In this document: positions 10,731-23,215 of the stretch, one piece after another
How positions within the stretch are numbered: position 1 is the stretch's first letter
Layout of the letters: every line of letters starts with the position of its first letter
NCBI GenBank assembly: GCA_019802505.1
Contig: JAFMOC010000059.1
Span: forward strand, 1,498,180 to 1,562,179
Length of the DNA: 64,000 nucleotides
Direction of reading: 5' to 3'
From: Corydoras sp. C115
Lineage: Eukaryota > Chordata > Actinopteri > Siluriformes > Callichthyidae
The notes under the pieces: model-generated
Told to the model about the DNA's origin: nothing
What the model saw: the letters and a program-made list of their open reading frames with translations, nothing else
The model's database searches: none
Translations under genes and position numbers: made by a program

Positions 10731-12161
10731 GTTTTCATAAGACATCTTCACACTATTTGGTTCTGAATATCATGTAATCTCCGGCTTATGCACTTAATAA
10801 TCTCCTGTACATTTAACAATCATGGTATTAAGACACATTTGTTGGCTGAGGGGTTTAACATCTGCACAGCAGCAACATCAGGTCAGTTAATAAGGATCTC
10901 CAAATTTACCCATCAGCATGTTTTTGGAATATAAGAGAAAACCAGAGTTTCAGGAGGAAACCCACAAGAAGTCCATGCAGACCCCATAGAAAAAGGGCCA
11001 ACTGGGAAAACAAACCTGCTATCAGGTTCCCTACTTACTCATTTCCTAGTATCTCTTCTCCAGATGTTGATGGCCATGTTGATGTATTGATGATCATCCC
11101 TCTGAAGAAGCATTGTAGTGAAGTGAAGATCCACATTCATACTGCATTAATCCACACCTGTATCTGACTGTTTAGGTATTTTGTCCATTAGAACCGATGT
11201 GAAGTCCAAATCCTCTTGGTGTGTAGCAGAATCCGTGTTGCTGAATCATGAGAACCACATGATTTACAGAAGTCTTCAGGTCATTCTGTATACACAGTGT
11301 CCAGTTATCAACAGTGTTGAGACAGTTTGAATGGCTCTGGGGTATTTAACCAAAAACAGGACTCTATGAGTTAAAAAAAATCTTCTTTGAAACAGATTGA
11401 GATGTTACAGTATGTGATCTAACAAACATCTCCATATTCCACATTGATTCTCCATATTACCCTCCAATCACTTACAAAATGGGGTCACCTGTGTGCCACC
11501 TCATTTACATACCCCAGAGAAACATACAGTTCCTAAATAGTTCCTATCAGCAGATCTTAATTCCCCTGCTGATAATAGTCTTTTATATTTTTTAAGTCTA
11601 ATTTACATTCTCTCAACATTTTTGCTTTCAATTTATATGTAATATTTAGGGTTTTAATATGTGATATATATACTTTATATCCAAAGGTATTCGGACCCTG
11701 TTGAATTTCGGTGTTTTATTAAGTCTTCTTGACACAGGGAAATAAAATATAACCTGCATTTTGGAGAGTTGTTACCTCCGGCTATATAGTAATAATTTAC
11801 CTATAGTAGTTTAGGGAAGGCCCCATTTCGGTTTTAGCAAGACTCTGCTGCTTATTGAGTTTAATTGTAAAGCTAAGATTAAGATTATTTACCATTTTGA
11901 AGAAGTTGATTTGAAGAGTCCTGCAGAAATGATTAGGAGCTCCATTATAATTTGAAATGATAAGTCTTCATCCAATATGTTTATATTGAGAAGAAACTTT
12001 ATATGTTGATAAGTGTACATTAGGTGAACACTGCTTTGGGAGCCAACAGGGGGTGCTATAACCCAGGATCTAATGAGGTCATGGAGTTGGTGAAGGTGAA
12101 GGTGAGTGTTTAATTTTAGATGCTGCCACACTGCCTCATGTTTACCACCTGAGAGACCACC
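10522..12161. other. V7-V8 intergenic region
   Basis: No gene seen. It contains (ATT)n tracts at 10524-10540 and 10695-10728, and a duplicated ATCTTCACACTATTTGGT segment beside them. ATATCCAAAGGTATTCGG near 11678 resembles a DNA-transposon end. A CRE-like TGAGGTCA sits near 12074, about 90 bp before the V8 leader. Confidence 0.5.
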
Positions 12162-12586
12162 ATGACTTACCGACTCTGCATTCTCCTCACGTTCATATTC
12201 AGTATGATTTCATCACATTATGCTAACTTTGGTTACTTTTATTGTGCTCTCACTACATCATGGATAATGTTCTTTACTCAACAGGTCTCTCTGACGCCGT
12301 TCGGGTCAGGCAAACCTCCAATCAAATCGCAAGCTTAATGGGCGATGTGAAGATCCACTGCAGCCATGATAACAGGGATTTAGATGTCATGTTATGGTAT
12401 TTGCAAAAACCAGAGAACTCCAATTTGGACTTGATTGGCTATAGCTATGCCACGGCTACCCCCAATTATGAGCCTGGATACTCCAAAAGGTTCAGACAGA
12501 ACAGAACGGACCTATTAACAGGACACCTGACCATCTCTGAACTCGGCCTGTCTGACTCTGCAGTTTACTACTGTGCTGTCAAAAGG
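12162..12586 (+). CDS. trbv: TRB variable gene V8 (functional)
   Basis: Leader exon 12162-12201 (MTYRLCILLTFIF) and V exon 12285-12586, phase 1. First Cys in KIHCSHDN, MLWYLQ, and second Cys in DSAVYYCAVKR. RSS: CACAGTG 12587-12593, 23-bp spacer, CTTAAAACC 12617-12625. From here to V14 the V genes form a second subfamily with a CSHDD-type CDR1 start, MLWYQQ and a GYxY/GYA CDR2 region. Confidence 0.93.
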
Positions 12587-13025
12587 CACAGTGCTGTTGT
12601 TTTATCACCCACCTGACTTAAAACCCCATCAGATACAGAGTTCACCAGATACAGGAGCAGCAACCGCTTAAACATTTAGCTAAAGGTAAAGGAGAACAGA
12701 GTCAGGTCATGACAAGGCATCGGTTCATTTTAAATGAATCAGCAGAATGATTAAAATGCAGTAACAGAATGAGATACTGCAACCATTTGGATATTCAATC
12801 ATGAAAAAAACATTATAGAGTTTATATAAACTTTAAATTTGATGTAGCTTCTTTCTGATAGTATCAACTATTAACTGATACACTTACTAAAAACATACTA
12901 AGAACCTCCTCCACAACTCACATTAATACTGCTGGTTAGCCACCATCTGGTGTTCTGCTGTCTTCATTGCAATTTAAATGCATAAATCATGCTTTAAAAT
13001 GCATTACGTATTATTTATATATATC

Positions 13026-13301
13026 CATTCATTCATTATCTTCCGCTTTATTCTCTATTAGGGTCGCGGGGGGTTCCCCATGCCCATCCAGGGGAGAACG
13101 TTTCGGGCACTGGGCAGATTCACCCAGGACAGGGCGCCAATCTATCGCTGGACACACACACTCACTCACACATACACACTCTATATGGGGCAATCTGGAG
13201 AATTTACTTGAACTTGATCCATGTTTTGGACTGTGGGAGGAAACCGGAGAACCCACGTGGACACGGGGAGAACATTGAAACTCCACCCAGATGGGGATTC
13301 G

Positions 13302-13302
<1 letters not shown>
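13026..13302 (-). repeat. SINE copy, head replaced by TA repeat
   Basis: Reverse copy that stops at GGGGATTCGA, after which a pure (AT)n tract (13305-13382) takes the place of the tRNA-like head. Confidence 0.88.

Positions 13303-13303
<1 letters not shown>

Positions 13304-13382
<79 letters not shown>
13304..13382. repeat. (AT)n microsatellite
   Basis: About 39 uninterrupted AT units. Confidence 0.97.
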
Positions 13383-13386
<4 letters not shown>

Positions 13387-13481
13387 TCATTGCAAGTGTT
13401 AAACTTCCTTCAGCATATTAGTTGCCATACAAACACTTTCTAAAGAACCATTTTCAAACAAATAAGGTAAAAGAAAACCAT

Positions 13482-13655
13482 GGCAACATGGTGGCATAGT
13501 GGTTAGCATGATCTCCTCTAAGACTAGGGATTCCCAGTTGGAATCCCAATCCGGGTGGAGTTTCTCCCCTGGATTGGCATGAGGAAACCCCCCCCCCCCC
13601 CCCCCCCCCCGCGACCCTGGTAGAGAATAAAGTGGAAGAGAATGTATGAATGGAT
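13482..13655 (+). repeat. Rearranged SINE with poly-C run
   Basis: Forward head (GGTGGCATAGTGGTTAGCAT) is fused directly to the SINE 3' part, so the middle is deleted. It contains a ~22-base C run near 13589-13610. Confidence 0.8.
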
Positions 13656-14040
13656 GTGCAATTCTTCATAGATCTTACCACAAGGTGGCTGCTGTGGCTT
13701 TTTATGATCCACTGAACCCAAAAGGCACCACCAGACTGTAAAGAGGCATATGCCATTTAATTTAATAATTGTTACAATCTTTTTGATTATAAACACATAA
13801 ACAGGAATCAAATTTAAAAGCTGTTATCAATAAATTTATGAAACTTATGTTATTTCAATTTGGTTTTTTGCCAAACAAGGGTGTCACAGGAGGTGAATTG
13901 TAGAACCCCATGCAAATAAAGAGGTGTGTCCACTCCTGCACAAGACACTCTTACAGACCCAGATCACATGCACCACTAAACCCAACAGTAGGGATGTATA
14001 GTAGACCACGTTTTTCTCCATTTCTAGTTCACTAAGTAAA

Positions 14041-14468
14041 ATGTATACAACCCTTTGGAATCTGTTTCCTTGTGTTCTTATAATTATAGGTATGTTTTGC
14101 TTTATAGAGTCAATTAATCAGCTTTAAATACTAATCCCTGTTTATGTAACACTGGTTATTGTTTTTTCAGCAGGGCGTTCGAACTGCTTTGAAGTTCGGC
14201 AGATCTCATCCATTTTAGCCAAAAGCACACAGAGTATATCGATTCAGTGTGACCATGATGACTCTAACTTGCAATTGATGTTGTGGTATCAACAAAACAG
14301 TACAGAAATGGCACTGATTGGATATACCTACGGCAAGGGAAAGCCAAACTTTGAAGCCGGATTTAGTGAACATTTCCAAATCTCTAGAGAGAGCACGCTG
14401 GAGGGCAATCTGACCATCGTGAATCTCCAGCCGTCACATTCAGCAGTTTATTTCTGTGCAGCCAGTAG
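14041..14468 (+). CDS. trbv: TRB variable gene V9 (functional)
   Basis: Leader exon 14041-14089 (MYTTLWNLFPCVLIII) and V exon 14171-14468, phase 1. A CAGCAG acceptor allows the exon to start at 14171 or 14174 without changing frame. First Cys in SIQCDHDD, MLWYQQ, and second Cys in HSAVYFCAAS. RSS: CACAGTG 14469-14475, then CCTAAAACC 14500-14508 at a 24-bp spacer (ACCTAAAAC at 23 bp). Framework 3 has His where the usual Asp stands (PSHSAVYF). Confidence 0.9.
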
Positions 14469-14842
14469 CACAGTGATGTAGATGAACTCAAGCCTTTTAC
14501 CTAAAACCTCACACATGGCAAGAATTAAAACCCACCTGCTTTAAACAGTGGGTTGTTTCTGTTAGTTATCTGATGTGGCAGTCCGTGTTTATATATTTAG
14601 TATAAACCAATTTCAGTAACGTCGTGGTTTAGAGCTTTACTGACACCTAAATGCTAGAGGTGAATTTGTGATACTTAATTGCCCCTGGTGTGAACACGTG
14701 TGTGAATGTGTTTGTTGTTTCTTTTTTCCTATGAAGCAGTGAAACACACAGGGTTCCACATCCACACATTTTAGGTGAAAAAAAATAAATATATATATTA
14801 TTATTTTTATATATTCATGAGGAAATGTATATATGAAGTATA

Positions 14843-15300
<458 letters not shown>

Positions 15301-15308
15301 AACCACAT

Positions 15309-15934
15309 GTGGTTATAGGTTGTGTCACCCTCTTTCATCCCCTCTTCCTTCCTAAAAAACATTTCCTAAAACTCCTCCTTCAAGCGGCTCATAAAGGTAA
15401 ATGCTACAACCCCCTGCACCACATTTTTTTCCGCTCTATACTAAGAAAATGCGGTTCTGTTTATAGGGGTCTAAACCTTAAACCTAACACATTATATTAT
15501 TTGTGAGCTGGCTTTTTCAGACTGTATGTGTTATTAGGCTTTTCTAGTAAAATGATTGTTTATAAAAAAAATTTAGCAAATTTATTCTATTTTTTTTCAA
15601 ACTGTTTCTTTTATTATTAACATTAACAGATATGGTGGACAGTGTAAAGTTTCAGGATTATCCCCCTCTTATAGTCAACCAAACGACGGCAAAAGTGACG
15701 CTCTCATGTAGACATGATGATAGAACTCAAACTTTACTGCTCTGGTATCGTCAAGAACCAGACAGCACCAATCTGACTCTGATCAGTTATAGCTACGTCA
15801 GTTCTAAACCAACATACGAGGCTGGATTCACTGAGCGGTACGAAATGACCAGACAGGACCCTTTTTCTGGTGAACTATCCATCTCCAACATCCAGCTCTC
15901 AGACTCCGCTGTTTATTATTGCGCTGCCACGAAA
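15309..15934 (+). CDS. trbv: TRB variable gene V10 (leader uncertain)
   Basis: The V exon 15630-15934 is clear: first Cys in TLSCRHDD, LLWYRQ, second Cys in DSAVYYCAATK. RSS is CACAGTG 15935-15941, 23-bp spacer, CTCAAAACC 15965-15973. The only leader candidate I find in the right phase is 15309-15396 (starts MVIGCVTLFHPLF, ends before GTAAAT). At 29 codons it is longer and more basic than the other leaders, and it begins right at the end of a SINE fragment, so the native leader may have been damaged by that insertion. Confidence 0.78.
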
Positions 15935-15973
15935 CACAGTGTTTCATTTTAAATGATCCACTCACTCAAAACC

Positions 15974-16860
15974 TCATCAACTGAAATAAATACCACCGTT
16001 ACAGATACAGATCTGATGCTATGAAACTGGTTAGCCACCATCAGGTGCTCTGTAAAAACAAATTGGTTTTATGCAATGCATACAACATACAGTAAACTAC
16101 AGCATGAGTTTTATTTACCCTTATTTTTTTTGTCATACATTTTGATATTGAAATTGCTCTGAAGCAAAACCCAGGACCTCTGAGCCAGTAGGTGGAGATC
16201 TAATCAAGCTATTTGTTGTTTATTACATTGACTTTATTCTGAATTATGAAAATATTCTAATTAAAATGAGACTTTAATATGATTCCATTAATTCCGGAGA
16301 CTTGATTATATGACATGCATGAGTGTTAGACATCACATTTCAATACTTAATACTAAATGTTTCCCTTACAGACTTACACTGTAAAATAATGCAGGATAAC
16401 AAAAATCAGAATTCATATTAAAAGTGCTCAGTGGACATCTTTCAATACATCACTCCCGGGATCTTGCTTTTGATTTTTTTTCTTATAGCTGTTAATCTGT
16501 CTAATTTTAATCTTAATCCGAATTTAGGATATTTAAATCACATTAATCTGCAGCCTTTAGCAGCTTATAGTTGATGCTTGGCTCATTTTTGCACATGATC
16601 ACTTAGATCACCCTACGTACTGGACACTGTATTTTTTGTCTTAATATTACACTTTTTGACACTTTGCGTGCATATGTACATACTCCCGTTTTACCCCAGT
16701 AATCAGTATATCACCCCAGTCTATCATATTTTCAGCTTTTTTTATCTGTGATATATCTGTAAATGTAAATATTCTTTATTACATTCATTCCCTTTATTAT
16801 AATAAAGTATTCTATCTATATATCTATCTATCTATCTATCTATTATTGTGATTTAGAAAG
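15974..16860. other. Intergenic region after V10
   Basis: AT-rich sequence without a recognisable gene. A short (TATC)n run lies at about 16815-16842. Confidence 0.6.
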
Positions 16861-16911
16861 AAAACATGAACGCTCAAGATAATCTCCTACATACAAACAG
16901 TATATTTGAAC

Positions 16912-17223
<312 letters not shown>

Positions 17224-17271
17224 ATATGTAAACTGCACCAAGACACAATCTGGGGAAGGTGAGCCCAATTA

Positions 17272-18308
17272 TTTATTTATTTATTTATTTATTTATGTTT
17301 TAACGCCATATTTAGCATTTGTGTGCTATCCTATGCCAGGATACGGTACATATTTACAGTTTGTATATTTTTACTTTGTCCTTATATCACAGTCACTCCT
17401 ATATTTCCGATTTTATCTTCATAGTTTTTATAGTATAATTTTTGAGTTGTCCCAAGTGAGAGCTTGGGATGGTTTTTGGTAGTGCTTCTTGTCTCTTCTT
17501 GTTGTGTCGTGAGCAGTCTGTTAGAATATGTTTCATTGTGATGGGTGTTTGGCAGGTTGAACATATCGGTGGGGTTTCTCCTTTTATTAGGTGTTGAAGG
17601 GTTAGTCTGGTGTGTCCGATTCTGCATCTTGAGTAGATGACTTGGTCTATGCGCCGTTCATGGTGGGTTCTTGGTCCGTTATCTATTTTTGGTTGTATTA
17701 CATGAAGTTTGTTTGTGGTCTGGGTGTCCCATTCAGTTTGTCTGATGTACGTGTTTATGAGTGGTTTTAAATCTGTTGAGGGGATTCTGACGTTAGTTGT
17801 GTTCTGTTTAGTTTTTTGCCTGGCTAGTTGGTCTGCGGGCGGCACGGTGGCTCAGTGGTTAGCACGTTCTCCTCTCAGCACTAGGGATTCCCGGTTCGAA
17901 TCCCCATCTGGGTGGAGTTTCCATGTTCTCCTCGTATCCGCGTGGGTTTCCTCCGGGTTCTCCGGTTTCCTCCCACAGTCCAAAAACATGGATCAAGTCA
18001 ATTGAATTCTCAAAATTGCCCCATATGGAGTGTGTATGTGTGAGTGAGTGTGTGCCCAGTGATGGATTGGCGCCCTGTCCTGGGTCTGTCTGCCCAGCGC
18101 CCGAGACGTTCTCCCCTGGATGGACATGGGGAACCTCACCGCGACCCTAATAGAGGATAAAGCGGGAGATAATGAATGAATGAATGAATGAATAGTTGGT
18201 CTGCTTTTTCATTGCCGGCTATCCCGCTGTGTCCTGGTACCCAACATAGTCTGATGTCGTACTCCATTTCTGTTAATTTGTTGAATGTTTTTTGAATGTC
18301 CTGGATGA
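17272..18308 (-). mobile_element. LINE 3' end with RNase H, split by a SINE
   Basis: 5'-truncated non-LTR retrotransposon. On the reverse strand it codes the end of an RNase H domain (WVPGHSGIAGNEKADQL) followed by a C-terminal region with a zinc-knuckle-like CSTCQTP...MKHILTDC motif, and ends in a (TAAA)n tail. A 13-bp target duplication GTGAGCCCAATTA flanks it (17259-17271 and 18309-18321). The reading frame is interrupted after ADQL by the SINE at 17837-18192 and continues after it. RNase H downstream of RT is typical of I-like clades; the clade here is not certain. Confidence 0.88.
17837..18192 (+). repeat. Reference copy of the tRNA-like SINE
   Basis: Best-bounded copy of the dominant family, ~355 bp. 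The head has a pol III A-box-like TGGCTCAGTGGTTAGCAC and B-box-like GGTTCGAATCC. The body carries CTCCGGTTTCCTCCCACAG and CCCAGTGATGGATTGGCGCC, and the 3' end is (TGAA)n. It sits inside a LINE, with TAGTTGGTCTGC duplicated at 17825-17836 and 18193-18204. The family looks like the HE1/Mermaid-style SINEs of fishes, from memory and not by search. Confidence 0.93.
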
Positions 18309-18390
18309 GTGAGCCCAATTAAGCTCCACCCACACGTACCAGTCTGAATCCAGTGCCTGCTGTGTGTGTTAACATTTACATTCATTAAGG

Positions 18391-18836
18391 ATGCAGGGGT
18401 TTTGGGCTCTCTGTTTGTTCTTTTGGTTGTGTTTTGGTATGACAGTTACTATGTACTATGTATTGCTTCATTTGTACAGCTGCATGATTAATAATATTTA
18501 ACTTTAGTGTTTTGTGTTGATTTTCTTTGACAGGAAGAGGAAACAGTGTGACATTTCAGCAAATTCCATCCCTTCTAGTTAAAGAAGCAGACAGTACATC
18601 TATCGAGTGTAACCATGATGATAGTTCCTTGATATATATGTTATGGTATCAACAAAAGAGCAACAGTGCAGCTTTTCCTCTGATTATTTCTGGCTATGCC
18701 TCAAGTGATCCAACTTACGAGGAAGGATTTAAGGATCGATTTAAACTGAGTAGAAAGAGTGCAATGCAGGGAACTCTCACCATCTCTAACCTGCAGCAGG
18801 CTGATTCTGCTGTTTATTACTGTGCTGCCAAACTTG
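18391..18836 (+). CDS. trbv: TRB variable gene V11 (functional)
   Basis: Leader exon 18391-18436 (MQGFWALCLFFWLCF) and V exon 18534-18836, phase 1. First Cys in SIECNHDD, MLWYQQ, and second Cys in DSAVYYCAAK. RSS: CACAGTA 18837-18843, 23-bp spacer, ACTAAAACC 18867-18875. Heptamer position 7 is A, as in its close paralogue V12 (shared TLTISNLQQADSAVYYC). Confidence 0.92.
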
Positions 18837-18963
18837 CACAGTACTGTACATTAATACAGACCTCCTACTAAAACCTCAAACACGCCAAGAACACATGCAG
18901 TTACAACCATCCTGCTTTATCTCTTGAGGGTTCATATTGTTTGTGGTTCTCTATATTGGGTAA

Positions 18964-19127
18964 GGGCGGCACGGTGGCTTAGTGGTTAGCACCGTTCGCC
19001 TCTCAGCACTAGGGATTCCCGGTTCGATTCCCCATCTGAGTGGAGTTTCCATGTTCTCCCCGTGTCCGTGTGGGTTTCCTCCGGGTTCTCCGGTTTCCTC
19101 CCACAGTCTAAAAACATGGATCAAGTC
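18964..19127 (+). repeat. SINE interrupted by a hAT-type element
   Basis: Forward SINE running from head to ATGGATCAAGTC. It resumes at 19577 (ATCAAGTCAATTGA) on the far side of the element at 19128-19576. Confidence 0.88.
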
Positions 19128-19576
19128 TAGGGGTGTCTTCAACTAAGGATTTTCATAGTCGAATCTGATTCGTCAGATTTTCCCTATAGTCGACTGATAG
19201 TCGAATCAGTTGAAATTTCACCACAAGATGGCGCTATAAGCGTGGTTTTTAAAAAGGATTTTTTTTATATTTTGTTATATATTTTATATTGTTAAAGCGC
19301 ACACATCATTAAAAAAATATTAACAGAAATTAGGATGATTTTATTTGACAAAGAGATATATAATTATATATATATATATTTGATATATAATATATATATA
19401 TATATAATATATATATATATAACGAAAACAAAGACATTTCATGTAAAAACTAATGCTTAGCAGCAGCCATGGGCGCCCCATGTGGTCAAAATGGTACATT
19501 CGACTATGAGGTTCATAGTCGACTACGGTTCTCCGAATCGAATCGTCGAATCAGCGAATATTGCAGCTCACCCCTA
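19128..19576. mobile_element. Non-autonomous hAT-type DNA transposon (MITE)
   Basis: A 449-bp element with ends TAGGGGTG...CACCCCTA and inverted subterminal ATAGTCGA/TCGACTAT blocks. It is flanked by a perfect 8-bp duplication ATCAAGTC (19120-19127 and 19577-19584), the length typical of hAT transposition. There is no transposase. It inserted into a SINE and holds an AT microsatellite at about 19360-19420. Confidence 0.9.
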
Positions 19577-19596
19577 ATCAAGTCAATTGAGTTCAA

Positions 19597-19815
19597 TCCA
19601 ATCTATCGCTGGGCACACACTCACTCACACAGACACACACAAACACACTCTATATGGGGTAATTTTGGGGAATTCAATTGACCTTGATCCATGTTTTTGG
19701 ACTGTGGGATGAAACCGGAGAACCCGGAGGAAACCCACGTGGACACAGGGAGAACATGGAAACTCCACCCATATTGGGGTTCGAACCAGGAATCCCTAGT
19801 GCTGAGAGGTGAACG
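19597..19815 (-). repeat. SINE copy, truncated
   Basis: Reverse SINE missing both its tail and its tRNA-like head. Its right edge abuts the region where the V12 leader would be expected. Confidence 0.85.
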
Positions 19816-20075
19816 TAGTTGGCCATGTGGAGCAATAAATGTCAAGGACCTACATTGGTAAGTTCATTGGACCTGTGTAATCACCAAGCTAGAACACTTC
19901 TACCTAAAGAATGCACTTTATGTCTGAACAGGGACTTGATTAAAAGTCTGATGCTCTTCCGGCTGATCTATCTAAACCCTAACAATGAACCCCCTTCCAA
20001 CAAGGCTCCTCCCACCTGTGTTAGTATTAAAGCTAACGTGGCTGATTTAAATAGATTTCTCATGAAGCTAGAAGG

Positions 20076-20487
20076 ATGTATGACCCTATTGTGATCCTTA
20101 TTTTAGTTTTTGGTTATAAATTATTTTACAAGCCTATTGACTACTTATCAAATGTATTGTCATTATTCTTAATTGGTTCATCTTTAACAGGGAAGGTGAG
20201 CAGTGTGAGCTTTAAACAGATCCCATCCCTCCTTGGCAATGAGAGTAAAGATATAGCCATACATTGCAGCCATGACGACAGTAGTTTGAGATATATGTTA
20301 TGGTATCAACAAAAAAGTACGACCTTTTCTCTGATGATTTCTGGTTATGCCACGAGTGAGCCGATCTACGAAGATGCATTTAAGGGGCGATTTGAACTGA
20401 GCAGGAAGAGTGGACTGGAGGGAACCCTTACCATCTCTAACCTGCAGCAGGCTGATTCGGCTGTTTATTACTGTGCTGCAACGTTTG
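20076..20487 (+). CDS. trbv: TRB variable gene V12 (leader uncertain)
   Basis: The V exon 20191-20487 is open: first Cys in AIHCSHDD, MLWYQQ, and second Cys in DSAVYYCAAT. RSS is CACAGTA 20488-20494, 22-bp spacer, ACTAAAACC 20517-20525. No standard leader is seen. One candidate is 20076-20112 (MYDPIVILILVF, in phase but with a weak GTTATA donor); another is the short exon 19849-19867 with a good GTAAGT donor next to a truncated SINE. The frame also stays open from 20076 straight into the V exon. Confidence 0.8.
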
Positions 20488-20712
20488 CACAGTACTGTAC
20501 ATAATACAGGCCTCCTACTAAAACCCCAAACACACTAATAACACATGCAGTTACAATCATCCTGCTTTATCTGATGAGGGTTTAGAGAATGTGTGGTTCT
20601 TTGTATTGGGTAATGGAGCATGCTGCATTGGTGGATGCATAGAGCGTTGGGAAACCAACCCACCCCGCCTTGCAACTCTAGTATAGAAATAAGCAGACAT
20701 CATTACATCACA

Positions 20713-21046
20713 GGGCGGCATGGTGGCTTAGTGGTTGGCATGTTCTTCTCTCAGCGCTGGGGATTCCCATTTCGAATCCCAATCTGGGTGGAGTTTCCAT
20801 GTTCTCGCCGTGCCTGCGCGGGTTTCCTCCGGGTTCTCCAGTTTCCTCCCACAGTCCAAAAACATGGATCAAATCAATTGAATTCTCCAAATTGCCCCAT
20901 ATAGAGTGTGTCTGTGTGAGTGAGTGTGTGCCCAGCGATGGATTGGCGCCCTGTCCAGCACCCGAAACGTTCTCCCATGAATGGGCATGGGGAATCCCAC
21001 CGCGACCCTACTAGAGGATAAAGCGGGAGATAATGGATGGATGGAT
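20713..21046 (+). repeat. SINE copy
   Basis: Forward copy with a short deletion in the GGGTGTATCTGCCCAG part. It is flanked by an imperfect duplication (ATCATTACATCAC on the left, ATCATTGCATCAC on the right), so it is older than the copies with perfect repeats. Confidence 0.9.
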
Positions 21047-21200
21047 CATTGCATCACCATCAGCAGCCTGAACCTTTAATACAACACAGAATGGATCAAT
21101 ACGCTCAGGTTGTTCATGTTACTTCAAAGGGTCAGCATTCAAAGCACAACAATCCTACAAATCATAGAGATCTTCTACCTCTTTGCTCATTAAACTAAAG

Positions 21201-21275
21201 CCCCGGGCATCCAGTGTAGCCATGATGAAAGTGGCATGACTGATATGTTATGGGATCAACAAAGAAGCAACAGTC
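21201..21275 (+). pseudogene. trbv: TRBV relic V13
   Basis: About 75 bases code a framework-1/CDR1/framework-2 fragment related to V11-V14 (IQCSHDES, then MLWDQQ). The conserved Tyr after Trp is Asp. No leader, framework 3 or RSS is left. Confidence 0.7.
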
Positions 21276-21616
21276 TGTGTGATAAACAAACCCTGACAAG
21301 ACACTGTGGTAAACAAAAGTGCCTTGAGATAAGAATTCAGAATGGTTCCTCACCTCCTCAATGAATGATGATGATGTGGTGATATGGGTTTTGCAGTTGA
21401 TGTTGATGCTGCTCTGATCCAACATCCCAGGTTTGCATGGTTCACCAATGTGACTTTGCTTGGCTCTGTTCCCTCCATAACGTTCAAAATGGCATCACGG
21501 CAGGTTGTGAATTGGCTACACCCCCCTCTGCTGGCATGAAACAGTCAGGACCTGTGTCTCCTCACCAACCCACCTGCCTTAGAACATCAGTCTTATTGAG
21601 CCTGAGACTCAGAACA

Positions 21617-22077
21617 ATGTTCATCACTCTCTTGTTAATCATTTTGTATTCTGGTATGAGATTTGGACAATAATCCTGATTACCTTTATTACATTTGGTC
21701 GAATTCTACATATTTCTGTATTGATTTACTTTATGTTGTATTATTGTTGTTGCTGTTTCTTGTTAGGCGGATCCAACTGTGCTACATTTCAACAGACCCC
21801 ACCATTTCTGGCCAAGGAAACACAATCTGCAACGATCCACTGCAGCCATGATGACAATGGTCTGCCTGTTATGCTGTGGTATCAACAAAAGGGCAACAGT
21901 ACAGCCTTTTCTCTGATTACATACGGCTATTCCAGCACGCAGCCGACCAATGAGGATGGATTTAAAGAACGATTTAAAATGAGCCGAAATGGATCGCAGG
22001 ACGGAATTCAAATATCAAATAACAAATATCAAATAACAAATATCGGATTCGGCTGTTTATTATTGTGCTGCTAGTAG
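21617..22077 (+). pseudogene. trbv: TRB variable gene V14, broken in framework 3
   Basis: Leader exon 21617-21653 (MFITLLLIILYS) and V exon 21767-22077. First Cys in TIHCSHDD and MLWYQQ are normal. The framework-3 codons for TLTISNLQQ are replaced by an AT-rich stretch with a 14-bp unit in tandem (ATCAAATAACAAAT, near 22014-22041). This shifts the frame, so the DSAVYYCAAS end is read out of frame and a stop falls at 22072-22074. RSS is good: CACAGTG 22078-22084, 23-bp spacer, ACTAAAACC 22108-22116. Confidence 0.88.
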
Positions 22078-22595
22078 CACAGTGATGTTCTGCTGATTAG
22101 GCACCTTACTAAAACCTTGAACCACTAGATTACATAGAGGGAGGGATACTAATACTGGTTTGTTATCTGATGTTTTATATTACCACCTGGTGTATTAAAC
22201 TAACTAAGCTCTAAGTGATGAGAGCTGTGTTGCTCAAGCTATCGCCTACAACCAGCATGGGGTAATTGTCTTACTGCACACTGCCTGATCTCGCTTACAG
22301 AGGGAGACGGCATGAATGACTGCACTCTTCTGCCAGCAAACATAATTCCAACTGTATATACACTGCTGTACCCTACGCCCATGTGCGGTGAAGGCACAAA
22401 GAGGCAGCCAACTCAGGACACGGAAACGACGCCATGCTTTGTCCCAAAGCCGATGCTTATATATGCTCAGCCTGAAAACAATAATTGGCTTAAGGTGCAA
22501 AAAATCACAGGGCATTGGAGCTTTATTACCCGTGCCAAACTACCACGAATTTCATCCACCCATCCATTACTTTTGGCTTAAACTTCTACTATGGT

Positions 22596-22856
22596 TGTGG
22601 GGGGTTCCCCATGCCCATCCAGGGGAGACCGTTTCGTGCGCTGGGCAGATACACCCAGGACAGGGTGCCAATCTATCTCTGGACACACTCACTCACACAG
22701 ACACACACACACACAACACACTCTATATGGGGCAATTTGGAGAATTCAATTGACTTGATCCATGTTTTTGGACTCCATGTTTTTGGATTGGGATTCGAAC
22801 CGGGAATCCCTAGCGCTGAAAGGAGAACCTGCCAACCACTAAGCCACCGTGCCACC
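22596..22856 (-). repeat. SINE copy with internal deletion
   Basis: Reverse copy lacking its tail and the GGAGGAAACC...CCACCC segment. The TCCATGTTTTTGGA part is duplicated. Confidence 0.85.
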
Positions 22857-22920
22857 CATGAATTTCATAGCTAGAAAAAAAACAGTAGATCCAGAGACAG
22901 GTTTTACACCCCCACCCTCC

Positions 22921-23005
22921 ATATACATTTACATTTACATTTAAGCATTTAGCAGACGCTTTTATCCAAAGCGACTTATAAATGAGAACATTACAAGTCA
23001 ATGAG
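22921..23005 (+). repeat. Dispersed teleost repeat fragment
   Basis: Contains TTTATCCAAAGCGACTTATA after (ACATTT)n, a core found in four places in this window (also 40414, 43310 and 48660). Family name not assigned. Confidence 0.7.
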
Positions 23006-23215
23006 ATGTAAACCCCCTAAGCAAACCCCCCCTAAGTAATTGGCTGAGAATGTGTATCAAATGCTATATCCCCCTAATGTAACAAACATAAGAAAATGTG
23101 AGGCTTTAGAGATACAAGCCCCCTCCTCTTCACAGAGTGTTCCTTAACGTGTTGTCTCTATTGAAAAAAAGACCCACAGAAGAAGACAGGCCCTTGGAAA
23201 CCGTTCTTATCCCTT

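Noticed and set aside
18964..19127. tRNA genes at SINE heads
   Set aside because: A- and B-box-like motifs are there, but the rest does not fold into a tRNA and each belongs to a ~350-bp SINE.
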